A stretch of 9,092 nucleotides of DNA from assembly GCA_026786045.1 (NCBI GenBank), contig JAJAYV010000381.1:1-9092 (forward strand), given 5' to 3'. Below are positions 6,771 to 9,092 of this stretch, one piece after another (position 1 is the stretch's first letter; each line of letters opens with the position of its first letter). Position numbers and translations under genes: made by a program. Below the pieces are notes generated by a model that was not told the DNA's origin, made no database searches, and worked only from the letters and a program-made list of their open reading frames with translations. The DNA is from Frankiaceae bacterium (GTDB lineage Bacteria > Actinomycetota > Actinomycetes > Mycobacteriales > SCTD01).

Positions 6771-7993
6771 CCGCCGGCGGCGGGGTGCCCCGCCGGCTGC
6801 CGCGCTGGAGCGAGCTGGCGCCGCTGGTGCGCCCGCAGCCGTTTGAGCGCGACGCCGTGGAGCGCCGCCTGCGGCGGGCGCAGGACGTCGCCGACCTGCG
6901 GCAGATCGCCCGGCGTCGCACGCCCCGCGCGGTCTTCGACTACGTCGACGGCGGCGCAGAGGACGAGGTGAGCCTGCGCCGGGCGAAGGAGGCGTTCGCT
7001 CGGGTGCAGTTCTCGCCGAGCATCCTGCGCGACGTCTCCGCGGTCGACACCTCCACGACCGTCCTCGGCCAGCCCGCTCGCCTGCCGCTCGTGCTCGCGC
7101 CGACCGGATTCACGCGGATGATGCACCACGAGGGAGAGGTCGCGGTGGCGCGAGCCGCCGCAGCGGCGGGCATCCCGTACACGCTCTCCACGATGGGCAC
7201 GACGAGCATCGAGGACGTGGCGAGGGCGGCACCCACCGGGGCGAACTGGTTCCAGCTCTACCTCTGGAAGGACCGCGACGCGAGCAGCGAGCTCGTCGAC
7301 CGCGCCGCCCGCGCCGGCTGCACCACGCTCGTCCTGACCGTGGACACACCGGGCGCGGGGGCGAGGCGGCGCGACGTGCGCAACGGGCTGACGATCCCGC
7401 CGGCGCTGACGGCCCGCACGGTGGCCGACATGGCGCGGCACCCGAGCTGGTGGATGAACGTGCTGACGACGGCGCCGCTCGAGTTCGCGTCCCTCCGCAG
7501 CTGGCGGGGCACGGTCGCGGACCTGGTCGACCACATGTTCGACCCCAGTGCCGATGTCAGCGATCTCGAGTGGCTGCGCAGCCAGTGGGGCGGCCGGCTC
7601 GTGGTGAAGGGGGTGCAGACGGTCGAGGACGCCCGTCGCGTCGTCGACGCGGGCGCCGACGGTGTGGTGGTCTCCAACCACGGCGGCCGTCAGCTGGACC
7701 GCGCGCCCACGCCCCTGGAGGTGCTGCCGGCCGTCGTCGACGCCGTGGGGGACCGGGCGGAGGTCCTGCTCGACACCGGGGTGACCAGCGGCGCCGACGT
7801 CATCGCGGCCGCGGCCATGGGGGCCAGCGCGTGCATGGTCGGTCGTGCCTACCTCTACGGGCTGATGGCTGGGGGCCAGCGGGGGGTCGCGCGGACTCTG
7901 GAGATCCTGCAGTCCGAGGCGACCCGCACGATGCAGCTGCTCGGCGCGTGCAGCATCCCGGAGGTGCGCGGTCGGGCCGCGCTACGCCGCTAG
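6767..7993 (+). CDS. lldD: FMN-dependent 2-hydroxyacid dehydrogenase, LldD2-like (L-lactate dehydrogenase type)
   Basis: This 408-residue TIM-barrel flavoenzyme oxidises an L-2-hydroxy acid to the 2-oxo acid, passing electrons to quinone or oxygen. By alignment with glycolate oxidase the active-site set is complete: Y59 (FDYVDGG), Q163 and Y165 (WFQLY), T191 and R200 (TVDTP...R), K281 (VVKG), catalytic base H305 and R308 (SNHGGRQLD). FMN phosphate contacts fall in LLDTGVTSGADV and VGRAYLYG. As recalled, the mycobacterial L-lactate dehydrogenase LldD2 shares PRAVFDYVDGGAEDE, DVRNGLTIPPALT, LLTTAPLEFASL and the unusual DTG where most relatives have DGG. The GTG at 6767 overlaps the regulator's stop (GTGA); a GTG at 6785 is a possible alternative and both have weak ribosome sites. 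Other 2-hydroxy acids are possible substrates. The pre-mycofactocin enzyme MftD is related, but no mycofactocin genes are seen. Confidence 0.9.
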   Translation: MTAGGGVPRRLPRWSELAPLVRPQPFERDAVERRLRRAQDVADLRQIARRRTPRAVFDYVDGGAEDEVSLRRAKEAFARVQFSPSILRDVSAVDTSTTVLGQPARLPLVLAPTGFTRMMHHEGEVAVARAAAAAGIPYTLSTMGTTSIEDVARAAPTGANWFQLYLWKDRDASSELVDRAARAGCTTLVLTVDTPGAGARRRDVRNGLTIPPALTARTVADMARHPSWWMNVLTTAPLEFASLRSWRGTVADLVDHMFDPSADVSDLEWLRSQWGGRLVVKGVQTVEDARRVVDAGADGVVVSNHGGRQLDRAPTPLEVLPAVVDAVGDRAEVLLDTGVTSGADVIAAAAMGASACMVGRAYLYGLMAGGQRGVARTLEILQSEATRTMQLLGACSIPEVRGRAALRR

Positions 7994-8042
7994 CCGACCT
8001 CGGCGCTCCCCGATCTGCGCGAGCTCGCGTGGCCGCAGCGGC
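7993..8042. terminator. Cluster of GC inverted repeats between convergent lldD and menA
   Basis: Three short inverted repeats fill the 60-nt convergent gap: GCCG-ACCT-CGGC (7993-8004), the perfect 12-bp palindrome CGCGAGCTCGCG (8018-8029), and GCCGC-A-GCGGC (8032-8042). Arms CTGCG (8015-8019) and CGCAG (8034-8038) could also pair around the middle one. The position suggests a bidirectional transcription end, but no T-tract is present. Confidence 0.35.
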
Positions 8043-8053
8043 TGGGCGAGGGG

Positions 8054-8926
8054 TCAGGCGCCGACGGCCAGTCCCACTGCCAGCAGAGCGCTGTACGCGA
8101 GCTGCAGCTTGCCGGTCCCCGCCAGCACGGGCACGAGGTCGCGCCCGCCGGCGCCGCCTCGGACCACGCCCAGCGGGCGGGCCGCGAGGGGCACAGCGAG
8201 CAGCGCCAGCAGGGACCACGGGGTCGCCGCCGCGAGCACCACCGCGACGAGGAAGGCGACGGCGACGAGCAGGGCGTAGAAGGCGCGGGTGCGCGGGTCG
8301 CCGAGCACGACGGCCAGCGTGCGCTTGCCGGCGCCGGTGTCGGTCGGGATGTCGCGCAGGTTGTTGGCGACCAGGATCGCGCAGGCCAGCGCACCGCACG
8401 CGACGCCGCCGAGCAGCGACGGCCAGGTCAGCCGCTCGAGCTGGACGTAGGTCGTGCCCATCACGGCGACCAGCCCGAAGAAGACGAAGACCGAGACCTC
8501 GCCGAAGCCGCGGTAGCCGTAGGGCGAGGCTCCGCCGGTGTAGCCCCAGGCGGCGGCGATCATCACCGCGCCGAGGGCGACCAGCCACAGCGTCGTGAGC
8601 AGGGCGAGCACCAGGCCGGCCAGCGCGGCGACGCCGAAGCAGAGGAAGGCCGCGGCCTTCACGGCGCCGGGCGGTGCCGCACCGGAGCCGACCAGGCGCA
8701 TCGGGCCGACCCGGTCGGCGTCGGTCCCACGCACGCCGTCGCTGTAGTCGTTGGCGTAGTTGACCCCGACCTGCAGCGCCAGCGCCACGACGAGGGCGAG
8801 CAGTGCCCGGCCGGGGCGGAACGACCCGGCCAGCGCCGCGGCACCGCTGCCCACCAGGACCGGCGCGATCGCGGCGGGCAGGGTGCGCGGCCTGGCACCG
8901 GCCAGCCAGTCGGCAGCCGACGTCAC
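8054..8926 (-). CDS. menA: 1,4-dihydroxy-2-naphthoate polyprenyltransferase MenA
   Basis: This 290-residue membrane enzyme of the UbiA superfamily attaches a polyprenyl chain to 1,4-dihydroxy-2-naphthoate, forming demethylmenaquinone. Both Asp-rich prenyl-diphosphate/Mg2+ motifs are intact: N59-D60-x-x-D63 within NYANDYSDGVRGTD (56-69), and N189-x-x-D192-x-x-x-D196 within NNLRDIPTDTGAGKRTL (188-204), the MenA-type DxxxDxxxGKRTL. The N-terminal WLAGARPRTLPAAIAPVLVG (7-26) is the MenA signature region, and eight or nine hydrophobic segments follow. Length is typical. The GTG at 8926 overlaps the upstream gene's stop as GTGA, with AGGG 6 nt before it. Menaquinone is the respiratory quinone of most actinobacteria and the likely electron acceptor of dehydrogenases such as the neighbouring LldD. 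The two genes are convergent, however, so the adjacency need not be functional. Confidence 0.93.
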   Translation of the reverse strand: MTSAADWLAGARPRTLPAAIAPVLVGSGAAALAGSFRPGRALLALVVALALQVGVNYANDYSDGVRGTDADRVGPMRLVGSGAAPPGAVKAAAFLCFGVAALAGLVLALLTTLWLVALGAVMIAAAWGYTGGASPYGYRGFGEVSVFVFFGLVAVMGTTYVQLERLTWPSLLGGVACGALACAILVANNLRDIPTDTGAGKRTLAVVLGDPRTRAFYALLVAVAFLVAVVLAAATPWSLLALLAVPLAARPLGVVRGGAGGRDLVPVLAGTGKLQLAYSALLAVGLAVGA

Positions 8927-9092
8927 GAGGGGCCCTGTCGTCCGTCGGGGTCCACGGACCAGGGCAGCGGGTCCGCGGCTCGGGCCAGGCTCATCCGGTC
9001 GATCTTGCCGGACACGAGCAGCGGCAGCGCCGGCACCACGCGCAGCTCCCTCGGTGCGGCGGCCCGCGGGAGCGCGGCGGCGACGTGCGCGC
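8923..9092 (-). CDS. menE: C-terminal end of a probable o-succinylbenzoate-CoA ligase MenE (partial)
   Basis: Only the last 55 codons and the stop are in the window; the 5' part lies beyond the right edge. The fragment reads AHVAAALPRAAAPRELRVVP, then ALPLLVSGKIDR, then a 23-residue tail ending in GRQGPS. SGKIDR is the A10 motif of acyl-AMP-forming ligases, whose lysine contacts the adenylate. LPRAAAPRELRVV and the direct GTGA overlap with menA point to MenE, which makes o-succinylbenzoyl-CoA in menaquinone synthesis. The adenylation core is outside the window, so another member of the family cannot be excluded. The pair is probably co-transcribed. Confidence 0.78.
   Translation of the reverse strand, partial: AHVAAALPRAAAPRELRVVPALPLLVSGKIDRMSLARAADPLPWSVDPDGRQGPS

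Noticed and set aside
6533..7681. Minus-strand frame opposite the dehydrogenase
   Set aside because: It is a His/Arg/Pro-rich shadow with no domain. The plus-strand gene retains every active-site residue.
6767..7993. Pre-mycofactocin synthase MftD
   Set aside because: It belongs to the same superfamily, but no mftA/B/C or other mycofactocin genes flank it and its segments match LldD2 better.

Overview
This is about 9.1 kb of very GC-rich, densely packed DNA with GTG starts, 1 to 8 nt gene overlaps and menaquinone genes. It also carries a two-domain LivM-LivG protein and a mycobacterial LldD2-like enzyme. Together these point to a high-GC actinobacterium; I cannot name a genus. No tRNA, rRNA, CRISPR array, insertion sequence or phage gene is visible.

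Layout. Positions 1-126 contain only C and G (the first 45 bases are all C), probably a contig-end or sequencing artefact, grading into normal sequence. A JmjC/cupin oxygenase of the ribosomal oxygenase (ROX) type follows on the plus strand (203-1396). It converges on a minus-strand operon for a branched-chain-amino-acid-type (HAAT) ABC transporter, transcribed from 5971 down to 1506. The gene order is binding lipoprotein (livK), permease (livH), a permease-ATPase fusion (livM-livG) and a second ATPase (livF). Across the 91-bp gap 5972-6062, a GntR/FadR-type repressor gene and an FMN-dependent 2-hydroxyacid (L-lactate-type) dehydrogenase gene run the other way, overlapping by GTGA. The right end holds a minus-strand menaquinone pair: menA and the 3' end of a probable menE, also overlapping by GTGA.

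How the parts may work together. The intergenic region 5972-6062 holds a perfect TTGTG-T-CACAA palindrome, a GTGA-N6-TCAC site resembling CRP/GlxR sites, and a plausible transporter promoter. The simplest reading is that the GntR-family protein controls both its own operon and the divergent transporter. If so, the transporter might import a 2-hydroxy acid or related carboxylate that the flavoenzyme oxidises, passing electrons to a quinone or to oxygen. That link is inferred from gene arrangement only. The individual families are ordinary; the arrangement and layered control region are the most interesting part.
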